Assembly (NCBI GenBank): GCA_964017145.1
Contig: OZ024852.1
Coordinates: 2,853,945 to 2,917,944 of the forward strand
DNA: 64,000 nucleotides
Reading direction: 5' to 3'
DNA from: Agrocybe praecox
Lineage: Eukaryota; Basidiomycota; Agaricomycetes; Agaricales; Agrocybaceae
The first letter of the stretch is position 1, and each line of letters starts with the position of its first letter. The translations under genes and the position numbers were made by a program. The notes under the pieces were generated by a model. It had not been told where the DNA came from. It ran no database searches and was given only the letters and a program-made list of their open reading frames with translations. This document shows positions 25,188-37,460 of this stretch, in pieces.

Positions 25188-27291
25188 CTATTGCCTACGA
25201 TATCGCCCATCTCTGACACTCGCACCCTTGGCCTTCAGAGCGGCCTTCTTTCGCTCCCTTTCCTCTTCTCTTGCCTTTGCGCCTCGAGCACGAGGATCGA
25301 TCACTTCGTAGTCTCTCTCTGCTTTGGTTTCCTCGATGTCGTCCTTTGCGAAGTGTAGAGCATGGCCCATAAAGCCGGTGTCATTGTCAATCTCCATGCC
25401 TTCCTCATCTTCGCCTCCGACGCCGGCCCCAGATTCCCTTGCATCACCGGCACCAGCAGCGGGTGCAACACGGCTATCTGCACCAGAAGCGCCATCCTCA
25501 GGTTCATTCACGAACATGGTATTCTGAAGCTTGCCCCTGAAGCTGTTTAGAGCAGCCAAGACATCGCCTTCGTCCCGTTTCTTGCCTTTTTTATGCAACC
25601 CTCTGCCTTTGGCATATTTGGCAAGCTCTTCTGTCAGATATGACTTCTTGGACTTCTTGCGAGCAGCCTCGTCATCACTATCATCGCCTTCCTTGCGCTT
25701 TTGCAGTTTACGGATTTCTGCTTCCATTTTCTCGATTTCTGCTTGACGGGCCTTCCTAAAAAGATCATTTCAGCAACCAGTCAGAATAAAATACGATGAA
25801 GATGCGAGTCGACTGACTCAGACGCTGATTGCTCGCTGGCATGCTGTTGTCTGATTTTAGTAATATCTTCTGATTTCTTTTCTTCCGATTTTTTCGAAGA
25901 TTTCGCCTGATATGAAGGTCAACGTACGTCAATAATAATAAAACCAGCGGACAATTTACTTTAGGCTCGTCAAGCTGAGCGGCGGACTGTTTGGGTTTAC
26001 TACTCGAAGCCGGCTGAGTTACGAAGTCTGGCACGACAAGGACTTTTTGTGGGTTGTCCACGACTGTGGGTGAACAAGTATTGATTAGGTAAGCAAAAAA
26101 AATCAAACAATTCCACCAACGTTCAGGACGGAAAATGGGTTTCTTCTTGAAGGACACCGAGTCATCAACCTCGGCTTCTTCATCCGCACCAAAGCTTAAT
26201 AGCTTAACGTTCCTATAAATCATGCATAAAAAAATCCAAAGACTCCAAAGTTGAGGTTCGTACTTTTTTGCTCCTTTTCTTCGTTGTTCTTCTTCTCTTT
26301 CTTTCTGCGCCTGTTCTCTTGCTTTCTGCTGGGCTCTCTTCTCTGCTGCTGTGATCCTGGGTACAATATCATCGAATGGGTTGTCGACAATACGGACAGA
26401 TTTAATTTTTGGTGGGCTATATAAGGGTTATTTTAAGCGAAAAAGACGAGGTACGTCCACTTACTAGACTGGTCGCCCCTCCTTGTCGAGCTCTTGCTTA
26501 TAATTAACAACATATTGGTAAGTCAATAGAAGGTATAGTCGCACCCATTTCCCCTATTTTCATAACATCTATTGGAACAAGTATTAACCATGACCCAACT
26601 AACGATATCGAGAGGCATACTGTACACTGTGTCTCCCATGCAGCGGCCGAAGAGTGTGTGCTTTCCATGAAGTTCATCCGCTCGATCTATTGCATATATT
26701 GAGTTACAGGCAACAAAGCGAAAGCAAATGCACTTACCGAGTGTGAAAAAGAACTGGGAGTCGTTCGAGTTCTTAGAGCCATTATTGGCCATGCCCACAA
26801 GTCCTCGATGAGCAAACCGCAAACGTGGATGAATTTCATCTTCAAATGGTTCTACACGAGCGAATTGTGAGCCTGGTCATATAACGAGAACTGGATGTAT
26901 AGCGCACCTCCATAGAACGACTCTCCGCCCGCGCCTGTGCCTGTTCTGTCGCCTGTCTGTACGAGAAAGCCTGGTACTACGCTACTTACAACTTCAGCCG
27001 TCATCTCTCTCGAATTGCTCATGAATTGCCGTACCGATGAAAGATTACACCGTCATAGTACCCTGTCATGAAGATTAGATTCGTATATTCTATAAGTTTC
27101 AGAAGAACTCACAAACCCTCCATTGCGAGGGCCAGGAAATTCCGGCATGCTTTCGGAGTTTCCTTTGAAAGATGTAAAATTCAGTGGCGGCCTCCGTGTA
27201 AAGCAACAGTTTATACCTTGGACCAAAGTTCAATTTCAATCTCCCCTACAGTCGTATCAAGAACAACGCGTCCGTTTGTCGGGAGAGCCAT
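25188..27291 (-). CDS. CWC27: Spliceosome-associated cyclophilin-type peptidyl-prolyl isomerase (Cwc27-like)
   Basis: Minus strand, about nine exons. ATG at 27291-27289 opens MALPTNGRVVLDTTVGEIEIELWSK, the N-terminus of the Cwc27 cyclophilin domain. Exons around 27130-26900 complete the core (ETPKACRNF, FHR and GTG segments), and 26822-26690 gives RFAHRGLVGMANNGS and SQFFFTL, then ADELHGKHTLFGR. Downstream come the Pro-Phe-Asp-Asp-Ile segment near 26380, KLLSFGADEEAEVDD near 26180, Lys/Glu-rich charged stretches, and a C-terminal exon 25727-25188 ending in RDYEVIDPRARG, which matches the conserved end of this protein. Cwc27 joins the activated spliceosome with Cwc22/eIF4A3-type partners. Outer limits are firm, inner borders approximate. 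Confidence 0.92.
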
Positions 27292-27778
27292 TGAGGGTGA
27301 TATATATTTGAATAATGAGCGTAGTAGTAAGAGCGAATTTACATCCTGTGCTGATACTGTCACGGGCTCACTAGTCACGTGTACGGGTCACACGCATCAT
27401 TGTCACTGATGCACCTCAACTTCAAGACCTCAAACTCGCTCTTTTTTCATTTATGTTCATCTAAACTTGGGTATCATACCTTGCTTAAGAGATAAAAGCT
27501 TGTTGTAAGTGTCTCTACCCCATATGAATAAATAATATTATCAAAACTCGTACAATATCGAACTGTACACGGTGGAAAACTTATTCTAAATTCAAATTTC
27601 AATCGAAAGTTACTAAATCCTTCGCTAGCAGATACTCTAATACACAAAATTTCTTGCAAAAGAACCATGCTATCAAACATTGATTTGCACCTGCTGGTGA
27701 TAAACTGTTAGGCAATTCAATAACCAGGATTATTTGCAAGGAACCTACTAGTGTCATCAGCCGAATCGTAGATGCAAG
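27292..27778. other. Intergenic region
   Basis: Promoter side of Cwc27 and 3' flank of the next minus-strand gene. Nothing else recognisable. Confidence 0.4.
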
Positions 27779-29056
27779 CTAAGTCTTCTTATCTACTACT
27801 TTACGCTTCTTGTTATTGTCCTGCTCCGTTTCTTCGCTTATGCAATAAGTCGCAAAATTCTTGGAGGAGATCTTCTTCCCGTAAAAATCCATAGTTCGGC
27901 TTGTAGAGATCCACGAAGCAATCCCAGATACAAGCACAACGGCAAGCAAGAGACGCATGAAGATATGGGCAGCCGCACTTGTCGGCTCAGGACTTGTTGC
28001 TGCCACTGTTTTCAACACTTCGACGCAGGCAATACACCCGATAATAACCGCCCTATCGAAAGGGATGTGAGCTTTAGGCATTGGGTAGAATTGTGCCCGA
28101 TTTTACCATAGAAGGTAGACACTTGGCAGAGATAGCATGTTCCATTCGTTCCATAACACGCCGTGAACAATTCTAACGTCGAATAACTGGTAGAACATCG
28201 TGAGTGCTCTCTGTTTTACATGAAATAAAATGATCGAAGGCCTACCATGTACCACATATATATGTTGAACGGATTTGCGTTAACCTCGCCGAAACGCATG
28301 AAGAGCTCATATGACACCATCAAAGAAAAGCCTATAAGCATTAGTGTCAGTGCAATCAAGTACCACACCAAGTCGCTGGATATTTTGTTGCTTTGTTGTT
28401 GCAACAAGGCTGTCATGATTCTAGTGAGAGTATCTTTTCAGGGGTGGTGTAGGTGAAATAGAAAACCGACAAACTCACGCGACGACAACAGTGCACATAG
28501 CCGAAACCAGTTTATAGTGCTCTTCCAGCCTACTAACCAACCTCTTCCACATCGCCATCTGCGGGGTCTGGAAATGAAGCTCGTATGTTGGATTTTCGAT
28601 GGGATCGAATGGTCGCATGTATGCCTTTGCTGCGTCTGCGCGCAATTGGTCGCGCGAGAGGCCTAAGTCGTCGAAAAATCGCCCGAAATAGATTCTCCAT
28701 GCCACTGGGCGGCAAAGTAGAATGGTATATGCGAATATATCCCTGAAAGCAGATTGGTCGCGTTCAGTAGAGCCTTCTCTGACATGAAACCTCTCCCGAA
28801 ATGCCCATGCATAACAAAGTCGAGCGCCTGTGTAGATCCAGGCTAACACGGTTTTTCCGAAGAAGGAATACGTGTTATCTTTGCTCGCCTCTTCATTGTC
28901 CGATGTAAGTGCTCCAGGTTGTGGGACTTCTACTTCACTCCCATTTTGTGAAGGTCCAGCCTGTGGGGTGGATGAATTGATGGGATCCCTCTCGATTGGA
29001 AGGCGAGCAATGGGTTGTTCTTCTTTGTCTGGATTATTTATACTGCCGGTACCCAT
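27779..29056 (-). CDS. Membrane protein, family member C (WNxWxML core)
   Basis: Exons 29056-28479, 28420-28246, 28186-28107 and 28052-27779 give 368 residues; introns are 58, 59 and 54 bp. The N-terminus (about 60 residues) is polar with many Pro and Ser. A segment with WAFRERFHVR and two weak hydrophobic stretches follows, then a soluble stretch ending QTPQMAMWKRLVSRLEEHY, then LVWYLIALTLMLIGFSLM, VRIVHGVLWNEWNMLSLP, and a last pair of helices AVIIGCIACVEVLKTVA and FMRLLLAVVLVSGIASW. Intron phases 2/0/2 and an 80-bp third exon encoding the LWNEWxMLSLP block match member D; paralogues A and B have the same phases and an aligned IWWNVWVMLAMP block. Function unknown. The start of a retroelement-like repeat lies about 100 bp upstream. 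Confidence 0.8.
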
Positions 29057-29589
29057 TGCAGGAAACGCTTCAGGTAACGAGAGGTCCCTATGTGTAAGAA
29101 TATAAGGTGAAAACCTTCTGGAGGAACTGCGCCAAATTTTGAATGGCTTCTTTCTCTGTGTGTGGGGGGTGGGTGTGGGGGATGAAGTAGACGCTCTGTA
29201 GAAGTAATATATACTTGAGAGTGGAAGGTGTTGTTTCTCGAGCTGTGTAGTACTTGTACTTCTTATTGATATCTGAATACGGGTGTACTTGGGACATTGA
29301 AATAAAAATAGACGCCGAGTGTAGATATGTACTTGAAGCTGTAACTATGAATCTAGTTTATTGACTGAGAGGGTTGATCGTGCTGGGCCAAAGCATACTG
29401 GAAGCATGAGCCTCTACTTTTGGCATCATACGTCAATTGCAACTTGCAGTAAAGCCAGGAGCGGCACTGCTTTCAACTATCGGTGCCACGGAAAGTTACA
29501 GCGGAGCTTTAATTTAATGATTGACTCAGTTATTGTTTCTGTTTTCCCACAGGTCATATATATTTTTCATATGACTGGCAGCACTGGTC

Positions 29590-30629
29590 TAGTGCTACAG
29601 CCTACCGCCACAGCGCAGCCAATGTGAGGTGGCTGTGACTGCACTGTGAGATTTCAAACTCAGACACACAGCCTGACACAGTTACCGTGAGGTTACTGTG
29701 AAGTTCCGCGTGAATAAGTGAATAACGTAAGAAAATACAGGCCGGCTAATAATCTGGCCTTCCATACATATTTAACGGTCAAGAAACTTTTGAAAATACG
29801 TGATAAAGGCTTACATTACTTTTCTTCTATATACTGAGTCGAAGAAACCACATTTTGGATGCGATATGTTGCATAACTTCTACGAGCGTCGAGCCATTTC
29901 AGTCGACTATTTGAATTAGTAGCAAGCGATTATTACTATACTATTAAGCAAACGCGCAAGTTCGTGTGTACATATTTGTTTTTGCACCTCTTTAGGTAAA
30001 TCTTATTACGGTTCTTTTCACTCCTTTTCTCATTTTGATGACGTATTTTTTATTGCTTTCGCCATATTCCATCCTTTCTCTCCATTTTACCTCGCCAAAT
30101 TTGGAACTATTTTACAGATATTATCATGCTTTTTCACTGTCATCTTTCCTTTCCTTTGATTTTTGTATCATTTTGATGCCTACACTTTACGGCTATGCTC
30201 TAATTCCTCCTTGCCATGCGGCCATATGCTCTCCAAATTTTATTCGTATTTTTGGTGCCGGAGCGAAGCGAGGCGCCTTGTTAATAGTATCCCTGATGAT
30301 CAATGATTAATGATTAGTAATCGGTCGCTCTGTGCCATGTTTTCGTCAAGTTTTCGTTTGATTCGCACATATGCGGTATAGTGTTGAGTTTTTGAAAGAA
30401 AAAGTGCTCAGAATGAATGATATTTGTCATAAATTTTGTGCATTCAATTTTTGAAGCATAATTCGGTCATAGTTCTCGTATAATCAACTCCTGCATGTTT
30501 TCTGCGTTTGTGTGGGAATATTTCAATGCAGCCATCACGGGCTCACGGCACCTCACAGCGCTGAGCGCACTGTGTTTGCTGGCAGGCGTGTCACAGGGGC
30601 ACTAATTTCGCTTCACGGCGACTTTACTA
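29590..30629. mobile_element. Non-autonomous hAT-like DNA transposon (1040 bp) with 8-bp target duplication
   Basis: Flanked by direct repeats CACTGGTC at 29582-29589 and 30630-30637. Retroelement copy 2 has the same surroundings with a single CACTGGTC (near 46246-46253, minus strand), so the empty site is present in the window. The 8-bp duplication is the hAT hallmark. The ends begin TAGTGCTACAG and, on the other strand, TAGTAAAGTCG; only the first bases match. Subterminal GTGAGG/CCTCAC and CTGTG motifs are frequent at both ends, another hAT habit. No transposase frame; a 360-bp repeat (29930-30290) sits inside. Confidence 0.75.
29930..30290 (+). repeat. Dispersed repeat family R360, copy 1
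   Basis: Begins ATTACTATACTATTAAGCAA and ends with GGTGCCGGAGCGAAGCGAGG before CCTTGTTA. A second direct copy is at 53542-53907 and a partial inverted copy at about 51345-51480. No coding potential common to the copies. The 3' end forms a GC-rich hairpin, so a Helitron-like origin is possible but not shown. Confidence 0.6.
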
Positions 30630-30659
30630 CACTGGTCCGCTTGCCGAGATGATAACTTT

Positions 30660-31201
30660 CACGGCGGGCATTGATATGTCAAATGCGATGACACGGTACG
30701 ATGTCAAATCACATGTCAAATGCTGTGCTAGCTGCCGAGGTCAGCCGTTGACGAAGTTCCTCAACGTTTTTCTTCGTTCCTCAGCAGAAGCAACTTTTTT
30801 GCATGATCACCAGTAATGATATTCCACACTCGCCATACAAAAACAGTATAAACGCTCAAAAAATATTAATATCTCAACTCTGGCAGGCTAGAACCCTGTT
30901 ATACGTTCTGGATCCAATGGGGTGGTCTTCGCCTGGTTTGACCTTTGGTATGTGGGTGGAAAACATAAGTAAAGGGAACATTTTCAATTTTTTGAACAAT
31001 TTCATAGGACAAGAAGAAGTTAATTGGACGTTTTCGAAGATATTTAGGGAAGAGCGGCAGTGACCACACATCGTCGAAGGTGCAGAGAGCAGCGATGCCG
31101 GGCGGCGGGGTCAATGTTTGTCTTTAATTACTATCGCTGCATTTGACAAATATTTGACATCGTACTGTGTCATCGCATTTGACATATCTATGCCCGCCGT
31201 G
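30660..31201. mobile_element. MITE with CACGGCGGGCAT terminal inverted repeats and TTT duplication
   Basis: 542 bp. The left end starts CACGGCGGGCATTGATATGT and the right end closes with ATGCCCGCCGTG; the imperfect inverted repeat extends about 65 bp and contains repeated ATTTGACAT words. TTT flanks both sides (30657-30659 and 31202-31204), while copy 2 has one TTT at the same place. A CAC start and a 3-bp duplication fit the CMC (CACTA-type) superfamily, an inference. No transposase; the short frame inside has no recognised domain. Confidence 0.75.
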
Positions 31202-34200
31202 TTTGTTCTTGCCGGCAAACCACAACTCTAAACTTCCCAGATTTCACCTCTTCTGTTCACCATCGCCCTCTTTTAACTTGTACGACTCACCCGACATCTT
31301 TGAACTTATTCATAATCATAATTTCTCCAACTCCTACCCTCACTTTGTTAAGAACCTCTGTCATGGTTTTCCTCTGGGTGCAATGCCCGCTCTCGAACAA
31401 ACTCATATCCTCGACAATCCTCCTTCTCTCTCCCAACACTTCAACGAAATCGCGGATTATCTGGAGACAGAGGTGACCAGTGACCGCTGGTAGAATGTCC
31501 GGCCCTTTTTCGAAAGAAAACGTCGAGCGCATTTAAATTTGTATCTACCATCACTTCTCTAAATCGACAAAATTCATCGAATCCGTCAACTTCTTCATTT
31601 CAGGATCCGAATTTCTAACACAATTTGACACGCACTGGCAGCTCGTGTGGCGGACATCATAAGTACCAATCTTTTCAATGCTTATAATGGCCTATACATA
31701 TCAGAGTCTCTGGCTCGTCTATTGGAGAGTGGTGTTATAGACTCCTCGGCGCCTTTGCGTCTGCGTTCGACTATCTCGTTTGCCTCTACTATCAAGCAAT
31801 TTGCTTATATACTCCCTCTATCTTCTCCTGTAGGTCTCCATGGCTCCGCCGGGAGCGCAAGCTTGCACACTGGACATTGAAAGATTCCATCGAACCTGTC
31901 CTGTTCTTCCCGCACATAAACCTTGGCTAGTCGAGCAGGGTTTACGAAGCCTATTTTATATCGACCACGTTCACACGTTCGGTGCATCCTGCGCGAGCAG
32001 CAACTCAGGCCAGATCGCCAATGCTGCCGCCAACATCTGGCTCGCTGAAGGGGTGGACGCTGTCCTCAAATATGAGGACGACCTTTGGCAATTTTCGATA
32101 CAATGACGATTTCGACTCCACCGTCGCTCTATTCCAAGGCCTCAACACTCCGTAGCACCCCGACAAAGAATGACTCAATTTCAGTTCGATAACGATATTC
32201 ATTGGGCGTGAGTAGGACCTCCATCTTTACACAGTCCCCCTTCCCGACAAGAATTACCGCAAGTTCCTACAGCGTTGCCAAATCTTTCTTTCAAACTTTA
32301 GCGGTCACGTATGCTCTCTCAAAGAAGTCGACAAGATCCACAGGTCTCTCTCGTACATATTCATTGTTTATCCACATGGACGTTCATACAACGCTCCTCT
32401 ATCCACCTTTGCCTCCTTGTCCGAATCTCAAACACGCAGACCCCCACATTCTGTCCTATCTTCTATTATTGGTGGATATCCACTTTGCAGGTGGTTGGCA
32501 CTCCTCGCCTTCTCATCCCGAAGGACGATGCTCTCGACATGGGTATTTTTGTCGATGCCAGCACTTCTTGGGGGACTTGGCATCATCATCGGGCGCAGCT
32601 GGGCGGCCTTTCAGCTTACCCCTGACTAGAAGATCCCAGGAAGGAATATTGAAACCCCTGCTGTCGAGATTTTTTGAAGCAGATGGGTCTTCAGAACAGG
32701 CACGTGCTTATCCATTCTGATAACCAGGGGACAATAGGTGCGGTTGATAAAGGCCGCAGCTCAAATCATTTGTTCCACCTCTCTATACGTGGAACGTACG
32801 CCGTTTTGGTTGCTATCTGCTTCTCGACGGGTACTTCCTACATTGCGTCGGTGGACAATCCAGCCGATCCCATCTCCCGAGAATTTCCTGCCCCAAATCT
32901 CAAGCTCGACTCCTTTCGTTTCCCCGAAGAACTATCATCCTCGTTTGTTTAATATGTGCGCCCCTCCTCTTGACTCTTCTACTCCCGTAAACACAAGTCC
33001 TCACAACTTTCCTATTGCTTATGTTCGCGCTTCTCGTTCTCCTTCCATTTATGATGTATCACAATTCCTAGAATAGTAGGCTCCTCATTTGCCAAACCAT
33101 GCAAACACCCCTCCCCTTCGCTTCATTGTTCTCTCTCTCCCGAACCTTTTCTTCCTCTCGCATCTCTCTTACTCCTCTTACTTCGGACAACACGTCTCGT
33201 ATGATTTCTTTTAAGCATAATTTAAATTTAGACCTAAATAAAAGCTCAAGCAATAGAAGAGACATATGTGTAATAAATGAAACTGTAAAAAACGAATAAA
33301 AATCATAATTTGCGACTTTTTCTCGTCCTTCACAATAGAAAGAAGGTTAAACGAGGAAACTTAAGCTGGATCATGGACTCACCCTCTCCAGGAGGATTTG
33401 GATCGTCTTTAAACATGTTCCATCATGCTGGCCTAACGGTCTGTACTAGCATCGCAAATTTCGAGCGGATGTATTGCCACATTTTGCTCAACCTTTGGCC
33501 AGGTCCTTGCATGCTCTCTATCGCAAATTCATAGTCGAATCTTTCCGCCAAGATGGCTCTATCCTCAAGGTTCTTGATATTGACGTAAGACTGTTGCCCA
33601 GACGCTTTCCTGACTCTGATTCGCGCTAAGTCGAAAATTCATGTATGGAGTTTACATTTAACATATATCAAGGAGAACATACCAAACTAAAAGAGCTTAC
33701 CTGTGCGACAGTCCGCACGCTCAATATCATTCCTAGCGAAATCCATTGACTAATTTGCGTTGGCTGGCTTTCGTTAAAGTCGAGTTTTGACAATCTAAAG
33801 AGAAGTAAGTCGGCAAAAGGTCGTACACCACGCTATAATCCGGGCAGAAGGCAAATGAAGCGCACATGAGTCCCCGTCCCACTAGTGAGATAGTAGCTTG
33901 TGTGGTCGGATAATGATTGACAAGGAAAAGCGCTGTGGCAAGTCATTACCCATCTGTTAAGGTTTATTGCCACATTTCTTAGCAAGCTTGATTAGATAAA
34001 ATATGCTAAACGCTTCAACTTAAATATTAGAAAGAAATTAATGGTCATGCCATACAAAGCGAGTCACCTGGCCTTCAACACCGCCTCGGATTTGCGTGAA
34101 TCCAGGTCCTTGCGATTCCGCGGCCGGATCGAAAGTTCCTACAGATTATCAGCTTTTTGTTTCTTTGTGCATCTGACTGTGAGGGGGATACTAGGTGGGC

Positions 34201-34941
34201 TCTGGCCATAGGCCCACATCAATTCGAAACAGCTAATGCTGCACATCCCACAAAGCATGAATCTATGTTGCGGGCCCCTGAACCAGCTCGGATAGATGAG
34301 CAGTGACTGAAAAAAAGTGAGTTGTAAACCGTTTGCCGACGAAAGACGGACGAGCGACAGTGAACAGATAATGCGATCCACCGAATAGCACAGTGAAAGC
34401 TTGTAGACGGTACTTTGAGGGAACTTCCCTCAAAATGAGAGCAGGCCATGCCCTAACATTGAAGGCCCCTGAGCCAGCTTAGATAGATGAGCAATAATTG
34501 AAGGAAAACGGGTTGTGAAGACGACGAAAGACGGACACAAGACGACGAGCGCCAGCATATACTTCGTTGTCGTTGTAGCGCCGATTGGCCATCCAAGTTC
34601 CACTGAGGGCAAGTGGGATGGTGAAAGCTTGCAGAAGCTGTTATGACCAGGTGGTTGACAGTACTTCGAGGAAAGTTCCCCCAAAAAGCGAGCAGGAGGA
34701 AGAAGGTCGTGGTGTAACTTGAAGAAAGGCTAGAGTCGGAGTTAGGTAAGCTGTGTGAGGTCTTTAACTGGGTGCGTTCGGACTCCGAGCGCATCTTTGT
34801 ATTCTGACTCCAAGGTAGGCGTGATCAACTTTGCCACCATTTAGGGGGTTTCACAGTAGCCAACTTTTGATTCCGACTTTTATCCCGATCGTAAAAAGTG
34901 GGGACTCTCAAAAATTGGCCAACTTCCACTCGGCAAGAAAA

Positions 34942-35227
34942 GGACGCGCTGTGGGGTGGATGGGATAAATGACTGCTCTAAAAATAATTTGGCCATTACT
35001 TTAGGCTGCGTTCGGACTCAGAATGTACATTTTGATGGCGCGTTTTCGTAAGGTATGAGACACTCATCTCGAACCAACGTCACATGTCGTTACTCTGGCC
35101 TGTACTTATACCGCTGAATCGACAAGAAGGGTCAGGTGACCCATGCAAAAAGAGCATAGCCCGATTTAATTTTAGAGCTGTCATTTTAATCAAATTGACA
35201 GGTCACAGCGTCCTTTTCTTGCCGAGT
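34942..35227. repeat. Inverted repeat flanking the left arm of the TIR element
   Basis: CGGCAAGAAAAGGACGCG at about 34942 returns as its complement (TCCTTTTCTTGCCG) near 35213-35226. The pair encloses the left terminus of the TIR element, so it is either part of a separate foldback element or of its insertion site. Confidence 0.45.
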
Positions 35228-35261
35228 TTGTCTAAGGCTGCGTTCGGACTCAGAATTTTCG

Positions 35262-35587
35262 CACCGTATATGGTAACCCATATTTTCATCAAAAGCTCCA
35301 CGTGGAAAGTGTGATCTGTGTGTGACATACATACTCCAAATCTGGTAGGACAAATTTTGAAAGATATTAGACTAAAAATCAAGCGGTCTTTTTGCTACTG
35401 TATTAAACTTTCCATAATAGACAAAATAATACTAAAGACCTAATACATGCTGTAAAGTATCAGTTACATCCTGCTAGAATTTAGTTGAATTTTCAGTTAT
35501 GAATGAAGGAATAATCATGTCACAATCCGTCACAGTTCACGAGACCATGCAGGAACGTCACGAAAATATGGGTTACCATATACGGTA
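35262..35587. repeat. Inverted repeat inside the TIR element
   Basis: ACCGTATATGGTAACCCATA at about 35262 is complementary to the stretch ending ACCATATACGGT near 35587. The right arm then continues with TAAGGTATGGGACACTCATC, a near copy of the left arm of the outer element. A related smaller element nested in or recombined with the outer one is likely. Confidence 0.5.
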
Positions 35588-36243
35588 AGGTATGGGACAC
35601 TCATCTCGCAACAACGTCACGTGTCGAGGGTGACAATTACCGAATTGGGGCAGATCCGAAACATATCTTAGAAATCGTAGATTTTGAACATATTCCATCC
35701 TCATTAAATTTAATCTGTCTGGAACATATTTTTTTCCACATCATTACGATTCCATAGGTTCTATTTTGGGCAAAAAACTCCGTCCCGATCTAATTGCATA
35801 TCGCTTATAAGATTTTTGCACTATCTGCCTCATGGACAAACATGCTTGATGGCTGATCTCGAGACGGCCGCCTACACTTAAAATTCGTAAATTCGATATT
35901 TCTCTGTCATTTCTGCATTTTAAATTCTGAAAATTTAAATTCATATGTGTCTGATACTCTAAAAAAATGTGTTCCATTTTATTTTGATACCAGGTCATTT
36001 AATCCTTTGCAATTTCCCTTCCATTGTTTCTCCGAGAGCCCTCATCCGAGTTTGGGCATAAGTGTCACGGAAAAGTAACGACATGTGACATTGGTTCGAG
36101 ATGAGTGTCTCATCTATCCAGCCTCAACGATGTTCGGTATGGTACGGAAAACGGTGGACACGACTGTCGGTGGGTTGGGGGAAAGCTTAGCTTAGCTAAG
36201 CAGTACGCGGAGCAGAGAGACCAGCCGCTTACCCAAAAACCAA

Positions 36244-37345
36244 CTAACTGCGGCTGGTAGACGCCACCCCAACCCCCGGTACCGCACTCTGAACCCCGCC
36301 TTCGTCCTGCCATAGGCCGGTAAGGTGACGAGAAGCGACCTGCTCGAATGCCCTTATGTATACTTCGTAAGCCAGTGACCTCCACCTGCCTGCCAAACGG
36401 ACAATTTCGGGATCCACTTTTTGGGATAAATAAAAGGAAGCGCCACCAATTCGAAAGGAATGGCCGAAGGATGTGCCGAATCCGTTAGCAGCCAGAATTT
36501 TGTTGATGTGATCCATTGCGCGCTGCTTGACCATAGGGCGCACATCCCCCTTCTCATCGCGCCAAGAAAATAATGGATCGGTTGCTATTGCTGGCACTAC
36601 AACTGCCAAGTTGAGGAGGGCAGCAATTGGGCAAAGACTGCCTTGGACGGTAAGAAAAACGGACTGGACCTCGCCAGGAGCAGCTGTTTTCGCGGCCGGC
36701 AGGTCTAATCTGGCAAACCGTTTTCCGTTTGTATCTAGCCCGATGAAAACATCTGATCTCTTCAGGTGTTTGGACCCGTTGAAGGCTGCCCTCGACTTTA
36801 CTGAAACTTCGCCGAATCACATCATCCCCCAATACGCGCAACTTGCCATGGCCCAAACACAAGCGTCGAAGGGAGAGGACAGGTTCAGGGATGCTTTCAA
36901 GCAACGAAGCATGGGTAGTGTGATTGGAGGTCGGACCGGGCGCTTACGTGACCCTTGCATGTTCTGGAGGCCCCGAAGAGACCACATAATGCGGTCTCTG
37001 TCGGTATCTGAAAGAGGTGGGGGCCAACCCTGGGCAATATGCCACGCGCGTAGCGCCGCAAGATACTTCTGGACTACAGGCACTGAGATCTGTTCGAAAG
37101 GAGGGTGAGGAGAGTCCGGAGGGGCATCTGGCAGCATAGACGCATCTGCAGCGGCCCACAAAGCAAAAGAGTGGAGGGTAGCAAAGGACGCGGGGAGTCG
37201 CTTCTCTTCTGGAATAGAAAAAATGTCACAGAAAATATGAAACTTCCGTAGACCGGAGCCGTAGCTGCTAGTATCACGCAAGGAGGAGCGGGCGGCCAGA
37301 TCTGCCAAGAGATGAATTGTTGGATTCGCGATAGTGTTTGCTGGA
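36244..37345 (-). pseudogene. Tyrosine recombinase (YR) of the retrotransposon, interrupted by one stop
   Basis: Follows the RNase H directly, in a different frame. SSYGSGLRKFHIFCDIFSIP starts the core-binding domain; the catalytic domain shows SCAYWGMM, then TGA at 36819-36817, then FGEVSVKS in the same frame, later PLFSWRDEKG, the box II motif GHSFRIGGASFYL (H-x-x-R), and VYIRAF with the candidate nucleophile Tyr. The stop occupies the place of the box I arginine; a single C-to-T change of an Arg codon would explain it. Such recombinases integrate DIRS/Ngaro elements through circular intermediates. Inactive as read, unless the stop is bypassed. Confidence 0.8.
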
Positions 37346-37460
37346 GGGGTGTTAACTCCTACCCAAGAGAAAAGTCGGTCTTCTGCACGGCACTGGGGCC
37401 GTAGTGGAGAAGGCCGAAGGATCAAGGAACCTACCAATGAGCGGGGGATCTGGGGTGATG

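Larger units (their letters stand above)
29165..34770 (+). mobile_element. Degenerate RT/RNase H retroelement, copy 1 (with two nested insertions)
   Basis: This unit is repeated inverted at 43.2-46.7 kb and directly at about 47.5-50.5 kb. The RT palm is readable at 31840-32095: DIERFHRTCPVLPAHKPWL, then YIDHVHTFGASCASSNSGQ, then the YxDD box as LKYEDDL. RNase H-like pieces lie at 32520-32950: VDASTSWGTWHH, HSDNQGTIGAVDKGRSS, SVDNPADPISRE. Stops and frameshifts break every domain. The 3' half (33300-34770) has no recognised domain. Copy 1 is interrupted at 29590-30629 and 30660-31201 by younger elements that copy 2 lacks. The RNase H style (DNQG...KGRSS, NPADPISR) resembles DIRS/Ngaro-type elements; no recombinase or integrase was seen. 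Confidence 0.75.

Noticed and set aside
34800..34870. Telomere-like TTAGGG word
   Set aside because: A single TTAGGGGG word with no tandem repetition.
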